From: Flavobacterium sp. SUN052
Lineage (GTDB): Bacteria; Bacteroidota; Bacteroidia; Flavobacteriales; Flavobacteriaceae
Direction of reading: 5' to 3'
Assembly: GCF_028867935.1 (NCBI RefSeq)
Contig: NZ_JAPQNS010000001.1
Coordinates: 372,001-436,000 of the forward strand
Length of the DNA: 64,000 nucleotides
Made by a program: the position numbers and the translations under genes. Below the pieces are notes generated by a model, which was not told the origin of the DNA, did not search any database, and worked only from the letters and a program-made list of their open reading frames with translations. Positions 1 through 9,565 of the stretch are shown here, in pieces (the stretch's first letter is position 1; the number at the start of each line of letters is the position of its first letter).

Positions 1-147
1 CAGGCTTACCTTTTAAACGCTTAGATATGTCGCAAATCTAAGGACTATAGGTGGGTCGACCGAACCTGACACTAAAAAAGCTGAACAAACGTTGTTGGAC
101 GTTGGATTATAAGTACCAGTGTCCAATTTACCAACCATACACAAACA
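1..147. other. Left-edge stretch, no gene recognised
   Basis: This segment precedes the M48 protease gene. Two plus-strand frames are open from the window edge and stop by positions 24 and 41, so one could be the last few codons of an upstream gene, but nothing in them is recognisable. No convincing promoter was found. Confidence 0.3.
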
Positions 148-975
148 ATGAAAAATACACTCATGATTTTGCTGGTTATAGCCGCTGCTATTGGCTGCCA
201 GCGCGTTCCGTTAACCGGTCGTAAGCAATTGCTGCTTATATCCAACGCAGAGCTTCTGCCCCTTAGTTTCAGTGAATACAAAGGCGTTCTGGATACCAGT
301 CGTGTGGTCGGTTCTGGCAATGATGCCCAGATGATTCAGCGGGTGGGGAACCGACTAAAAGATGCCATGGAGAGTTACCTGAAAGCAAATAACTATGGTA
401 GTCGGGTCGAAGGGTTTCAGTGGGAATTTCACCTGATTCAAAGTCCACAAGTGAATGCCTGGTGTATGCCGGGGGGTAAAGTGGCTTTCTACACCGGAAT
501 TCTACCCTACACGCAAAATGAAGCAGGGGTAGCTACTGTTATGGGTCATGAGATTTCGCACGCCTTAGCTGGGCATGGTAACGAGCGTATGAGCGAGGGA
601 CTACTGGCTAACGGTCTGATTCAGGGTGGGCAGGCAGCTTTAGGCGTTGTCGCTCAATCGCGGCCACAACAAACCAGTGCGTTGCTGTTACAGGCTGCCG
701 GAGCCGTGCTGCCCGCAGCGTATCAGGTTGGTCGTGCGTTGCCCCATAGCCGTACCCAGGAGTCAGAAGCGGATAAATTAGGACTAATTTTCATGGCAAT
801 GGCAGGCTATGACCCGAACGAAGCGGTGCAGTTCTGGACGCGGATGTCGAAAGCTGGAGGGGGTCAGAAACCACCAGAGTTTCTGTCAACGCACCCTTCC
901 GACAGTCGCCGGATTCGGGATATTCAGAGCCAGTTACCCGATGCTATGAAGTATTACAACTCAGCTCGGCGGTAG
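148..975 (+). CDS. M48 family zinc metalloprotease, lipoprotein
   Basis: A 275-residue peptidase of the M48 (LoiP/BepA-like) family, expected to be a cell-envelope quality-control protease. The first 17 residues form a lipoprotein signal with lipobox AIGC (Cys17), so the mature protein should be membrane-anchored on the periplasmic side. The zinc-binding helix is HEISH at residues 134-138 and the downstream ligand region is ESEAD at 205-209, both intact. The C-terminal STHPSDSRR motif at about 248-256 is typical of this group. It lacks the TPR tail of BepA. The ATG at 148 puts the signal peptide at the N terminus. The substrate is unknown. The gene stands alone, ending at a hairpin terminator. 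Confidence 0.9.
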   Translation: MKNTLMILLVIAAAIGCQRVPLTGRKQLLLISNAELLPLSFSEYKGVLDTSRVVGSGNDAQMIQRVGNRLKDAMESYLKANNYGSRVEGFQWEFHLIQSPQVNAWCMPGGKVAFYTGILPYTQNEAGVATVMGHEISHALAGHGNERMSEGLLANGLIQGGQAALGVVAQSRPQQTSALLLQAAGAVLPAAYQVGRALPHSRTQESEADKLGLIFMAMAGYDPNEAVQFWTRMSKAGGGQKPPEFLSTHPSDSRRIRDIQSQLPDAMKYYNSARR

Positions 976-1002
976 GGCATTTGTTTATAGAAAAGAGCTA
1001 AT

Positions 1003-1030
1003 AGGCCGGGGCGAAAGTTCCGGCCTTTTT
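1003..1030 (+). terminator. Intrinsic terminator after the M48 protease gene
   Basis: A 7-bp stem (AGGCCGG with CCGGCCT) around a 10-nt loop is followed by a T run at 1026-1030. It lies 28 bp after the protease stop codon and before the convergent dioxygenase gene. Confidence 0.75.
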
Positions 1031-1094
1031 GTGGATTATTTCAGCCAATTGCAACAAGAAGTAAGGCAATGGCTCGGCAAATAAGCTAGGGGGA

Positions 1095-2036
1095 TTACTT
1101 CCCCCATTTTCCTCGTTCTTCGTCGCTCCATAACTCTGGGAAAAAGAACCGTTGTTGCTCAATGGGAGGCAAATATCGCTGCCAGTTGGTGCCGCCTGTA
1201 GCTTCAATGGCAGCAGGGCTTTTGTGCAAATACCGCACTGCCGACCGCAGGTGAGCCATTTTCCAACGCACATTCACTCGCTGGTCGAAGTCACGAAGTT
1301 CGGTGACGAGTGCGTCAGTCGTTTCTCCGCGCTCATGCAAGCGAAGCCAGCAGGCGTGGAGGTTGCACGATTGGTATTCAGTGGCCAGTCGCACAAGTGA
1401 ATCACCATACTGTTTCTCAAACTGTTTCAGAGTCAGGGTTTTCTGTTTCGTAGCCAACTCCGTAGCTCCCTGTTTCCAATAAATAGAGTCATACAGCACC
1501 TCCATAGAGACATTGTCAGGGACGGGTGAATTGGGCGCCAGCAGATTGCAGAAGTCGGTGGACATGATCTCAATTTGCCGGAATTGCGCCGACTGAAATC
1601 CGCTCGACGGGAGCAAAGCCATGCGGAAATTCAGAAACTGATCTTTATCCATTCCCTCGATCATTACCGCAAACGATTGTTCCAGAATGCCGAAGTATCG
1701 GTTTATTCGTTGCATCCGCTCCGTAAAGAAAGTTGCTTCCAGAGCCGGGTGGTGCGCAATCTGATCGATCTCGTGCTTTACCAGTTTGAAGTACAGTTCG
1801 GTAATCTGATGGTAAGTGATAAAGATTAGCTCGTCGGGGTAGGCCGTGCGGGGATTCTGCAACGACAGAAGCGTTTCCAGATGCACATAATCCCAGTAGG
1901 TCAAGTAATCGGCCTGCAGTAAACCTTCCAGGTACGAGGTCATATCCTGACCCATTGCCGCGTATTTTTCCGAGAGCTGGTGGAGTTTATCGATGAGGTC
2001 GGGCGATAGGGGAGACGTGTTCGGAAGTGGGACCAT
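1095..2036 (-). CDS. kynA: Tryptophan 2,3-dioxygenase family protein
   Basis: A 313-residue heme dioxygenase of the TDO family, which opens the indole ring of tryptophan to N-formylkynurenine. The N-terminal half carries the family signature DELIFITYHQITELYFK at residues 68-84, with His76 matching the substrate-side histidine. FRMALLPSSGFQSAQFR at 137-153 includes Arg138, the likely tryptophan-carboxylate ligand. His262 in WKMAHLRSAV fits the proximal heme ligand. The active-site loop usually written GTGGSSG reads ATGGTNW at 279-285, a divergent version that keeps the GG and a threonine. No other kynurenine-pathway gene lies nearby, so the pathway role is inferred from the family only. Confidence 0.85.
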   Translation of the reverse strand: MVPLPNTSPLSPDLIDKLHQLSEKYAAMGQDMTSYLEGLLQADYLTYWDYVHLETLLSLQNPRTAYPDELIFITYHQITELYFKLVKHEIDQIAHHPALEATFFTERMQRINRYFGILEQSFAVMIEGMDKDQFLNFRMALLPSSGFQSAQFRQIEIMSTDFCNLLAPNSPVPDNVSMEVLYDSIYWKQGATELATKQKTLTLKQFEKQYGDSLVRLATEYQSCNLHACWLRLHERGETTDALVTELRDFDQRVNVRWKMAHLRSAVRYLHKSPAAIEATGGTNWQRYLPPIEQQRFFFPELWSDEERGKWGK

Positions 2037-2146
2037 AAAGGAAAGTAAAGGATAGTTGGGTAATGTAAAGGTAGTTTTTTTGCCTAATCCATAGTGAACT
2101 TATGGACTGCTAAAGCCTTTATAAAGGCAAACCTGAACAAAACCAC

Positions 2147-3772
2147 ATGACATCTGAACCTCAATTAGCAGCCTGTTTTCCGGCTGCTGACCAGATTCCA
2201 GTCGAATTCCAGTTTCAACCTCTGCATCAGCGTGAGTACTTGATCAATGGCCAAATGCGCTCGTGGAGCGGCCAAACTGTCGATGTTCCATCGCCCGTAA
2301 TGATGCGCCAGCCTGACGGCTCACTCCAGCGGCCCGTAATTGGAAGTTACCCCGTTACAACGGATACCGAAGCGCTGGAAGCGCTCGACGCGGCTGTAAA
2401 TGCCTATGACAACGGTCGGGGCGAGTGGCCTACCATGAGTGTTGCCGACCGAATCTGGTGTATGCAGAACTTTGTAGGGCGGATGCTTGAGCAGAAAAAA
2501 CAAGTGGTCAATCTGTTGATGTGGGAAATTGGCAAAACCCTCGCCGACTCCAACAAAGAGTTCGACCGCACCGTACAGTACATTTACGACACCATTGATG
2601 CCCTAAAAGACGTTGATCGGTCGGGCTCGCGGTTTGAGATTACGGAGGGTATTATCGGTCAGATTCGGCGCTCGCCCCTTGGTGTGGTTTTGTGTATGGG
2701 TCCGTTCAACTACCCACTTAATGAAACCTATACTACGCTTATTCCGGCGATTCTAATGGGTAATACCATTCTGTTTAAGCCACCAAAGCACGGTACTTTA
2801 TTGCATTATCCCCTGCTCGAAGCCTTCCGCTCGTGCTTCCCTAAAGGCGTTGTTAATACTATTTATGGCCGTGGTGCCTCAGTGGTGCCTGCGCTGATGC
2901 AATCGGGAAAAATCAACGTGTTAACCCTGATTGGGTCGAGCCGGGTGGCCGATAGCCTGAAGAAAATGCACCCCAAAAGCAACCGACTCCGGGCGGTATT
3001 GGGTTTAGATGCCAAGAATGCAGCCATTATTTTGCCCGATGCCGACCTCGACCTGGCCGTTCGGGAATGTTTGTTGGGGACACTTTCGTTCAACGGACAG
3101 CGTTGTACTGCCATCAAAATTATCTGGGCGCACAAATCCATCGCTGATGCTTTTCTGGAAAAATTCAGCGCAGCTGTCAATGAGTTGAAACCAGGTATGC
3201 CCTGGGAGAAATTGACCAATATCACCCCACTCCCCGAGCCTCAAAAGCCCGATTATCTGACAGAGTGTATTAATGATGCGAAGGCTAAAGGCGCCCGGGT
3301 TGTGAACGAGAGTGGTGGTACTGTGTCGGGATCATTGTTTTTCCCAGCGGTAGTTTACCCCGTTGCCGAAGGGATGAAACTATACCGTGAAGAACAGTTT
3401 GGGCCCGTTGTGCCCGTTGTGCCATTTACGGATGTTGAACAGCCGATTGAGTATGTTATTTCGTCGGATCACGGTCAACAGGTCAGTTTGTTTGGCACTG
3501 ATCCCGACCAACTGGCGCACCTTATCGACCCGCTGGTAAATCAGGTGAGTCGCGTAAACCTGAACGCGCAATGTCAGCGTGGCCCCGATACGTTCCCCTT
3601 CACAGGACGCAAAGATTCAGCTGAAGGAACCCTCTCTGTAGGCGATGCTCTCCGCTCTTTTTCTATTCGGACGGTGGTTGCCACCAAAGATACCCCAGCT
3701 AATAAGGCAATCGTGAATCAGATTGTCAGAGAGCAGGAATCAGCCTTTCTGTCTACGAATTTTATCTTTTAG
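2147..3772 (+). CDS. gapN: Aldehyde dehydrogenase of the GapN (non-phosphorylating GAPDH) type
   Basis: A 541-residue aldehyde dehydrogenase closest in motif pattern to NADP-dependent non-phosphorylating glyceraldehyde-3-phosphate dehydrogenase, which converts glyceraldehyde-3-phosphate to 3-phosphoglycerate. Visible are the oxyanion asparagine in PFNYP (Asn188), the catalytic cysteine in FNGQRCTAIK (Cys320) and a C-terminal CQRGPDTFPFTGRKDS stretch (about 488-503) like the substrate-recognition part of GapN. The segment that is normally ELGGK, supplying the general-base glutamate, reads GLDAK (286-290), so that glutamate is absent. The protein also has a longer N-terminal extension (about 50 residues) than streptococcal GapN. 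Single gene ending in a bidirectional terminator. The exact substrate is uncertain. Confidence 0.8.
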   Translation: MTSEPQLAACFPAADQIPVEFQFQPLHQREYLINGQMRSWSGQTVDVPSPVMMRQPDGSLQRPVIGSYPVTTDTEALEALDAAVNAYDNGRGEWPTMSVADRIWCMQNFVGRMLEQKKQVVNLLMWEIGKTLADSNKEFDRTVQYIYDTIDALKDVDRSGSRFEITEGIIGQIRRSPLGVVLCMGPFNYPLNETYTTLIPAILMGNTILFKPPKHGTLLHYPLLEAFRSCFPKGVVNTIYGRGASVVPALMQSGKINVLTLIGSSRVADSLKKMHPKSNRLRAVLGLDAKNAAIILPDADLDLAVRECLLGTLSFNGQRCTAIKIIWAHKSIADAFLEKFSAAVNELKPGMPWEKLTNITPLPEPQKPDYLTECINDAKAKGARVVNESGGTVSGSLFFPAVVYPVAEGMKLYREEQFGPVVPVVPFTDVEQPIEYVISSDHGQQVSLFGTDPDQLAHLIDPLVNQVSRVNLNAQCQRGPDTFPFTGRKDSAEGTLSVGDALRSFSIRTVVATKDTPANKAIVNQIVREQESAFLSTNFIF

Positions 3773-3791
3773 GTTTTCAACGATACAGCAT

Positions 3792-3829
3792 AAAAAAAGC
3801 CGCTCCGAGCAATCGGAGCGGCTTTTTTT
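3792..3829. terminator. Bidirectional terminator between gapN and rpoD
   Basis: A perfect stem GCCGCTCCGA / TCGGAGCGGC (3799-3808 with 3813-3822) has seven A on its left and seven T on its right. It can therefore end transcription of gapN from the left and of rpoD from the right. Confidence 0.85.
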
Positions 3830-3851
3830 ATACTAAAAGAAAACTCATTCC

Positions 3852-4715
3852 TTATCCTAAATACGTCTTCAGTGCTTTCGACCGGGAGGTGTGACGGAGC
3901 CGACGAATGGCCTTCTCCTTGATCTGCCGAACCCGCTCACGAGTCAAGTTGAATTTCTCACCAATCTCTTCAAGTGTCATGGCATGCTCACCATTCAGGC
4001 CGAAATAAAGCGTAATCACGTCAGCTTCGCGCTGGGTAAGCGTCGAAAGGGCGCGTTGCACTTCTTTACGGAGTGAATCGTTGATCAGGCCAGAATCCGG
4101 TTTGTCTTCACCATCGTTTTCAAGCACGTCGAGCAGGCTGTTTTCTTCACCCTGTACAAACGGTGCGTCCATCGATACGTGACGACCTGAAATCTTGAGC
4201 GTATCAACAACCTCAGCAGGAGTGATGTCGAGTACGGCTGCCAACTCTTCCGGCGACGGTTCGCGCTCAAACTTCTGCTCCAGATCGGAGAACGTCTTTG
4301 AAATTTTGTTCAGTGAACCTACCCGGTTCAGCGGCAAACGTACAATCCGTGATTGCTCGGCCAAAGCCTGCAAAATAGATTGGCGAATCCACCAAACGGC
4401 GTAAGAGATGAACTTGAAACCACGGGTTTCATCGAACCGCTGGGCGGCTTTAATCAGACCAAGGTTACCCTCGTTGATCAAATCGCCAAGGGACAAACCC
4501 TGGTTTTGATATTGTTTGGCTACCGACACCACGAAACGAAGGTTGGCCTTCGTCAGGCGCTCCAACGAGAGTTGGTCACCTTCGCGGATCTTCTGCGCCA
4601 GAATTACTTCTTCATCAGGCGTCAACAAATCCACTTTACCAATTTCCTGGAGGTACTTGTCCAGCGACTGGCTTTCGCGGTTGGTAATCTGTTTTGATAT
4701 TTTTAGCTGTCTCAT
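3852..4715 (-). CDS. rpoD: Primary RNA polymerase sigma factor RpoD/SigA
   Basis: A 287-residue sigma-70 family factor of the short form used as the housekeeping sigma in Bacteroidota. Regions 1.2, 2, 3 and 4 are present, while the long non-conserved N terminus of proteobacterial RpoD is missing. Region 2 holds the core-binding and -10 recognition helices ([46 protein letters not shown]). Region 4 ends in a helix-turn-helix ([28 protein letters not shown]). The ATG at 4715 (MRQLKISKQ) is chosen because family members start with this sequence; an in-frame ATG 21 codons upstream at 4778 gives an unconserved extension. It lies 81 bp downstream of pnp on the same strand. Confidence 0.93.
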   Translation of the reverse strand: MRQLKISKQITNRESQSLDKYLQEIGKVDLLTPDEEVILAQKIREGDQLSLERLTKANLRFVVSVAKQYQNQGLSLGDLINEGNLGLIKAAQRFDETRGFKFISYAVWWIRQSILQALAEQSRIVRLPLNRVGSLNKISKTFSDLEQKFEREPSPEELAAVLDITPAEVVDTLKISGRHVSMDAPFVQGEENSLLDVLENDGEDKPDSGLINDSLRKEVQRALSTLTQREADVITLYFGLNGEHAMTLEEIGEKFNLTRERVRQIKEKAIRRLRHTSRSKALKTYLG

Positions 4716-4796
4716 GGTACGTACACCCCTTGGATTGTGTGCTTGTATAACGACAGTATTGGACGGTCGATTACACAAAAAAGTAACAAAGTGCTG

Positions 4797-6932
4797 TTAG
4801 TTTTTGTTCTCTGGCTTCGGTAGCAAAACTTTGCGTGATAAACGGTACTTACCGGTCTTTTTATCAATGTCTACCAGCTTCACTTTCACCTCTTCTCCGA
4901 CCTCTAAGATGCCATCCATTGTTTCGACGCGTTCCCACTTGATCTCGGAAATGTGCAAAAGTCCGTCTTTGCCTGGCAAGAATTCAACGAATGCACCAAA
5001 CGGCATGATCGTCTTCACTTTGCCAACATATTCTTCACCAATATCTGGTACGGCTACAATACCTTTTACGCGGGTGATGGCTTTGTCCATGCCTTCTTTG
5101 CTGGTGGCAAATATGCTTACATAACCTGCACCATCGCGTTCTTCGATCACTACGGTTGCACCCGACTCCTTCTGGATTTCCTGTACCACTTTACCACCGG
5201 GTCCGATAACGGCACCAATCTGGCTCTGCTCAATTTTGATGACGTGAGCCCGGGGAGCGTGAGGTTTCAAATCATCACGAACGGCCGAAATGGCTTTCTT
5301 CATCTCGCCGAGGATGTGCAAACGACCGGCACGAGCCTGCATTAAAGCTTCCGTCAGCACTTCATACGACAAGCCGTTGACTTTCATGTCCATTTGGCAA
5401 GCCGTGATTCCCTGCTCGGTTCCGGTTACTTTAAAGTCCATGTCGCCAAGGTGATCTTCATCACCGAGAATATCCGACAATACGGCGTATTTGGTAGAAC
5501 CTGGCTCAGTGTCGGTGATCAAACCCATCGCAATGCCGGCCACTGGCGCTTTGATTTTTACACCGGCGTCCATCAGGGCCATTGTGCCAGCGCAAACGGT
5601 CGCCATCGACGATGAACCGTTCGATTCCAGAATGTCCGATACAATACGAATCGTGTATGGGTTATCGGCATCGGCAGGCATCACTTTCTTCAACGCCCGG
5701 TGGGCTAGGTTTCCGTGACCAATTTCACGCCGACCCGCACCCCGGTTTGGCTTCACTTCACCCGTTGAGAAACCAGGGAAGTTATAGTGCAACAGGAATT
5801 TGTTGTATCCCTGATACATCGCCATATCGATGATTTGCTCGTCCATTTTGGTGCCGAGTGTAGCCGTCGTCAGCGACTGCGTTTCACCCCGCGTAAATAG
5901 GGCCGAACCGTGCGCCATTGGCAGGAAGTCGGCCATACACTCAATCTGGCGAATCTCGTCCAGCTTACGACCGTCTAAGCGTGCCCGCTCATCGAGTACC
6001 AACCGGCGTGACGCTTCCCATACGATGTCACCAAAGTATGTTTTTACCAGTGAGCTGTTCACTTCTGACCCTTCTGGGAACGAAGCCATAAACTCATCGC
6101 GAACGGCTTTGAATCCTTCGCTACGCGCTTTTTTGCTCGCTTGCTGAAGAGCAGCTACGGCATATACTTTATCATAGCAAGCCGCCCGAACAGCCGCCCG
6201 AAGTTCTTCGTCGTGCGTCTCGTGGCTGTAAACCCGCTTTTCTGTTTTACCAACTTTAGCTTCGAGTTCTTTCTGAGCCTGGCATTGTTGCTTGATCACT
6301 TCGTGAGCTACACGCAGACCCTCAACAACTTCAGCTTCAGAACACTCGCTCATTTCACCCTCTACCATGCAGATATCCTGCTCAGTAGCGCCTACAATCA
6401 GATCGAGCGTTGCCCGGGCCAGATCAGAGGTTTTTGGGTTGATAATATATTTACCGTCGATTTTAGCAACCCGCACTTCAGAGATCGGACCATTAAACGG
6501 AATATCCGATACCATTAGGGCCGACGAAGCGGCTAAAGCAGCTAACTGATCGGGTAGAACCTCAGCATCGGCCGAGATCATGGTAATCATTACTTGTGTA
6601 TCGGCGTGATAATCTTCGGGGAAGATAGGACGCAGAACACGGTCAACTAAGCGACTAATCAGAATCTCAGGGTCCGATAAGCGACCTTCGCGACGCTGAA
6701 AGCTACCGGGAATCCGACCAGCGGACGCAAATTTTTCCTGATAATCAACAGAGAGAGGCAAAAAATCGACGCCTTCCTTAGCGTCTTTGGATGAAACTAC
6801 CGTGGCCAGTAACATCGTATTGCCTAAGCGAACCAGAACGGCTCCGTCGGCCTGACGAGCCAGGCGGCCCGTTTCGATGGTAATTTCCCGACCATCGGGC
6901 AGGGCAACTGATTGGGTGTTGATTTGAAACAT
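4797..6932 (-). CDS. pnp: Polyribonucleotide nucleotidyltransferase (PNPase)
   Basis: A 711-residue 3'-5' phosphorolytic exoribonuclease that degrades RNA with phosphate and takes part in mRNA turnover. Domain order is the usual one: first RNase PH domain (about 10-140), alpha-helical linker (about 240-310), second RNase PH domain (about 325-460) with the phosphate-binding [14 protein letters not shown] stretch and the [10 protein letters not shown] active-site aspartates. A KH domain (about 555-615, GPGGK loop) and an S1 domain (about 625-695, [16 protein letters not shown]) follow. Length and motifs are normal. Downstream of rpsO, as in many bacteria, and upstream of rpoD on the same strand. 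A terminator after rpsO suggests pnp has its own promoter or is reached by read-through. Confidence 0.96.
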   Translation of the reverse strand: MFQINTQSVALPDGREITIETGRLARQADGAVLVRLGNTMLLATVVSSKDAKEGVDFLPLSVDYQEKFASAGRIPGSFQRREGRLSDPEILISRLVDRVLRPIFPEDYHADTQVMITMISADAEVLPDQLAALAASSALMVSDIPFNGPISEVRVAKIDGKYIINPKTSDLARATLDLIVGATEQDICMVEGEMSECSEAEVVEGLRVAHEVIKQQCQAQKELEAKVGKTEKRVYSHETHDEELRAAVRAACYDKVYAVAALQQASKKARSEGFKAVRDEFMASFPEGSEVNSSLVKTYFGDIVWEASRRLVLDERARLDGRKLDEIRQIECMADFLPMAHGSALFTRGETQSLTTATLGTKMDEQIIDMAMYQGYNKFLLHYNFPGFSTGEVKPNRGAGRREIGHGNLAHRALKKVMPADADNPYTIRIVSDILESNGSSSMATVCAGTMALMDAGVKIKAPVAGIAMGLITDTEPGSTKYAVLSDILGDEDHLGDMDFKVTGTEQGITACQMDMKVNGLSYEVLTEALMQARAGRLHILGEMKKAISAVRDDLKPHAPRAHVIKIEQSQIGAVIGPGGKVVQEIQKESGATVVIEERDGAGYVSIFATSKEGMDKAITRVKGIVAVPDIGEEYVGKVKTIMPFGAFVEFLPGKDGLLHISEIKWERVETMDGILEVGEEVKVKLVDIDKKTGKYRLSRKVLLPKPENKN

Positions 6933-7051
6933 AGTGTTTTTTGAACGCGCTACAACAGCTTTGACCGCTTACTAAGGAAGAGAGTGATGGTTTTGGGATA
7001 AAGGGTTTGGAATGTGTGGCCTTTTACCCGCTACCCTTTTCCTTTTACTAG

Positions 7052-7096
7052 AAAGAATAAAAAGTAGGGAATCTACCAAAAGAGGCAGATTCCCTA
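7052..7096 (-). terminator. Terminator after rpsO
   Basis: A 10-bp perfect stem (7065-7074 with 7087-7096) lies 15 bp beyond the rpsO stop. On the minus strand it is followed by a T-rich run (the complement of the A-rich 7051-7063). Confidence 0.7.
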
Positions 7097-7111
7097 GGAG
7101 CGTTGGCTGAA

Positions 7112-7387
7112 TTACTTCCGGATGCCCAACGCGGCAATAACGGCCCGGTAACGGTTAATATCTTTGCGGATCAGGTAATCGAGCAGATGGCGACGCTTAC
7201 CTACGAGCTTCAACAGACCCTGACGTGTACCGTGATCGTGCTTGTGCACTTTCAGGTGTTCAGTCAGTTGGGTGATGCGGTACGTAAAGAGTGCAATCTG
7301 GGATTCCGCCGAACCCGTGTCTTCAGCAGATTTTTTGAAGCCCTGGGTTGCAAAGATTTCTTGCTTTTTCTCGGTCGGTAATGACAT
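7112..7387 (-). CDS. rpsO: 30S ribosomal protein S15
   Basis: A 91-residue S15 protein, which binds 16S rRNA early in assembly of the 30S platform. Family motifs are clear: TGSAESQIALFTYRI, LTEHLKVHKHDHGTRQGLL and the C-terminal KRRHLLDYLIRKD. The ATG at 7387 (MSLPTEKKQEI) matches the normal start; an in-frame start 14 codons upstream gives an atypical extension. The genes rpsO and pnp are neighbours on the same strand, a common arrangement. A TAnnTTTG box lies 40 bp upstream (7427-7434). Confidence 0.96.
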   Translation of the reverse strand: MSLPTEKKQEIFATQGFKKSAEDTGSAESQIALFTYRITQLTEHLKVHKHDHGTRQGLLKLVGKRRHLLDYLIRKDINRYRAVIAALGIRK

Positions 7388-7426
7388 CTTCAGACAGCTT
7401 TTTTTATGAAAAATTGAATTAACACG

Positions 7427-7434
7427 CAAAAGTA
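7427..7434 (-). promoter_or_regulatory. -7 promoter box upstream of rpsO
   Basis: Minus-strand TACTTTTG matches the Bacteroidota -7 consensus TAnnTTTG exactly. No good TTTG -33 box is seen at the usual spacing; that position falls inside a CAGTGAG-type repeat patch. Confidence 0.5.
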
Positions 7435-7439
7435 AGGAA

Positions 7440-7545
7440 AAACAGCGAACAGTGAGCAGTGAGAAGCTAACAGTTTTGTCAATAGCATCTTACTGTTCAG
7501 TGTTTACTGCTCGTTGTTGGCTATTCGCTGCTCGCTGTTTACTGA
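7440..7545. repeat. CAGTGAG-type degenerate inverted repeat
   Basis: A patch built from words close to CAGTGAG (7450-7463, plus strand) and their reverse complements (CTGTTCAGTG, ACTGCTCG, CTGCTCGCTG at 7494-7545). It overlaps the 3' end of the LptF/G gene and encodes that protein's last 13 or so residues. Related patches occur at 44185-44258 and 61096-61279. Confidence 0.6.
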
Positions 7546-9031
7546 TCAGGGCCTTGAGCTTATCCCAGGCAATAATATACACGTCTTTGTCGAACAGACG
7601 GGAGTCGTGCCGGGCTTGATACATGAAGTATAACCCGACGGGAAGCAGCAGTCCGTTGGCCATCCAGGCACCAATTGGAACCCACAAAACACCGTCTTTG
7701 GCAAACTTGTCGCCGTTGAGCGTCAGTACGTAGAGCAGAATGAAAAAGATGATCGACACCAGCACCGGTAAGCCAAAGCCTCCTTTCTTGATGATGGCAC
7801 CCAGTGGTGCCCCAATCAGAAACATGATAAATACCGAAATGGCCTGAGTGAATTTGTGGTGCGTTTCCAGTTCGTACTTATACACCTGTCGCTGCTTCTC
7901 CTGCAAATAAACCACATTGGAACTGGCGTAGCTGAGCACACTCTGCGCCTGCGATAAGGCCGCTGGTACCAGCTCCTGCTTTTGGAATTTTTTGCTGGCC
8001 AATACCGAATCGACCCAGGGGCCAGCCGCAATCTTTTTGGCTGCCATAGCAGCGGCTACTACGCCAGCCGGTCCTTCGTTCTTAAACTGATAGGAGTAAT
8101 ACTGCCGCGACGAATTAGCTACGTTGAGACTCGTACTTCTATAATCCTTTTTAAGTGAATCAGTCAGGTAAGACAATTCACCCAAGTTTTTCATGTACTC
8201 ATGGTATTCAAACTGCTGCTCATCGGTACGGTGAATGCCAAACGATTCGAGGCTGATCACGAGTTTATAGTGTTTGAAGCTGTTTCGGATAAACTGTGCC
8301 TGCTGGTTGGGTGTACCGTTGCTGGCATAGCTCACATTATTGGGGTCCGACTGTTCCTGATAGTCGTTGCCGTTGTACAACTCAAACACCAGATACGACC
8401 GGTCTTTATCGGTATACATCCGCCCCGAATCGGCTAAGATTACCTCGCGGTTGCCCGACTCGACACCCGAGGTAGCGTGTTTATAAATGACCAGACCTTT
8501 TAACAGGTCGCCCGTAGTGCTATTGGGATCGGTTGTGATCTTGCGGTCGACTTTGATGCTATAGCCTGGCAAATCATTATAAAAGATACCCTCTTTAAGG
8601 CTTAGAGTAGCTTTTGCCGTCTTTATATCGTAGAGCAGACTGTAGCCTTTAAGGTTAGCCCAAGGCGAAACAATGTTGTTAAACCAGAACGAGAAACCGC
8701 TGATAAAAACAGCTACAATCAGCAGCGGACGCATAGCTCGGGTGAGCGAGATACCCGCACTTTTCATGGCCGTCAGCTCAAAAAACTCGCCGAGGTTGCC
8801 ATAAGTCATCAGCGACGACAGTAGGGTAGCCAGCGGAAGGGCCGTAGGAATGGTAAGAAGAGAAAAGAAGAAAAGTAATCGCCCGAACGTAACAAGATCG
8901 ACGTCTTTCGATACGAAATCGTCGATGTAAAACATCAGCAGGCGCATCAGGAAGATGAAGATGACCACGCACAAGGTCATTACAAACGGTCCCCAGAACG
9001 ATGAGAGGATGAGTTTGTCAATCTTTTTCAA
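7490..9031 (-). CDS. LptF/LptG family permease (LPS export)
   Basis: A 513-residue YjgP/YjgQ family inner-membrane protein, expected to partner the LptB ATPase in extracting lipopolysaccharide from the inner membrane. Three N-terminal membrane helices (about 12-35, 58-85, 100-125) and three C-terminal ones (about 395-480) flank a periplasmic domain, as in the family. The central domain is longer than in enterobacterial LptF/G. Whether it corresponds to LptF or LptG cannot be decided from the sequence. The last residues (QRAANSQQRAVNTEQ) are low in complexity and encoded by a dispersed repeat patch, so the original stop codon was probably further upstream in the ancestor. Confidence 0.88.
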   Translation of the reverse strand: MKKIDKLILSSFWGPFVMTLCVVIFIFLMRLLMFYIDDFVSKDVDLVTFGRLLFFFSLLTIPTALPLATLLSSLMTYGNLGEFFELTAMKSAGISLTRAMRPLLIVAVFISGFSFWFNNIVSPWANLKGYSLLYDIKTAKATLSLKEGIFYNDLPGYSIKVDRKITTDPNSTTGDLLKGLVIYKHATSGVESGNREVILADSGRMYTDKDRSYLVFELYNGNDYQEQSDPNNVSYASNGTPNQQAQFIRNSFKHYKLVISLESFGIHRTDEQQFEYHEYMKNLGELSYLTDSLKKDYRSTSLNVANSSRQYYSYQFKNEGPAGVVAAAMAAKKIAAGPWVDSVLASKKFQKQELVPAALSQAQSVLSYASSNVVYLQEKQRQVYKYELETHHKFTQAISVFIMFLIGAPLGAIIKKGGFGLPVLVSIIFFILLYVLTLNGDKFAKDGVLWVPIGAWMANGLLLPVGLYFMYQARHDSRLFDKDVYIIAWDKLKALISKQRAANSQQRAVNTEQ

Positions 9032-9145
9032 TGGACGATGAGTGGTAGTTAATGAAAAATGGATAATGTACAGTGAGCATATCAGTGAAACGCGCTGACT
9101 GTTGCAAATTGTTCAGTATTCATTCAACATTATACATTATTAACA

Positions 9146-9538
9146 CTAACTGCCGACGATTTCGCGGAGCTTGTCCATCATGCCATCCCAGAGATCCTGG
9201 AGGTCTTCGGTGTCGGTATTGGTTGAATAATCGGTAATGCGGAGATAAGTCGATTGAGTCAGTTCGCTCTGTTCAACCCGGAAATCAACGTAGTTATTAT
9301 CGTGGCCGTTGTCGCTTGTATCTAAAAATTCAAAGCGTACACTTTTATTTTGGCGGAGCGAGACTTGCCGGGCAATGTGACTTTCGTCGTCCCACTGAAA
9401 ATCAAAACGGTGTTCGGGCATGGTATTCACTTTGGCCGCAAACCACTGCGACAGGCCAGATGCGGAGCTAATATAGGGAAACAGCATTTTTGGTGATGCC
9501 CGAAGCTCATACTCGGTAACAAACTTAAACTTCTCCAT
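9146..9538 (-). CDS. START-like domain protein (SRPBCC/AHSA1-like)
   Basis: A 130-residue protein of the START-like ligand-binding fold, found widely in Bacteroidota, with no established function. The opening (MEKFKFVTEYELRASPKMLF, then PYISSASGLSQWFA) and the WDD turn at about 49-51 resemble AHSA1-type domains. No signal peptide, so cytoplasmic. The ATG at 9538 is preferred over one ten codons upstream because it fits the family start and lies suitably below a strong promoter (TTTG-N21-TACCTTTG). A polar acidic C terminus ends the protein. Confidence 0.75.
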   Translation of the reverse strand: MEKFKFVTEYELRASPKMLFPYISSASGLSQWFAAKVNTMPEHRFDFQWDDESHIARQVSLRQNKSVRFEFLDTSDNGHDNNYVDFRVEQSELTQSTYLRITDYSTNTDTEDLQDLWDGMMDKLREIVGS

Positions 9539-9565
9539 ATCAATCGGGTAACATTGCGATATGGG

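Noticed and set aside
2863..3244. Two minus-strand reading frames within gapN
   Set aside because: Antisense shadows of a well-conserved enzyme; no motif or promoter.
4716..4778. Longer RpoD with 21 extra N-terminal residues
   Set aside because: The extra part is unlike the family and overlaps the pnp-rpoD spacer; MRQLKISKQ is the standard beginning.
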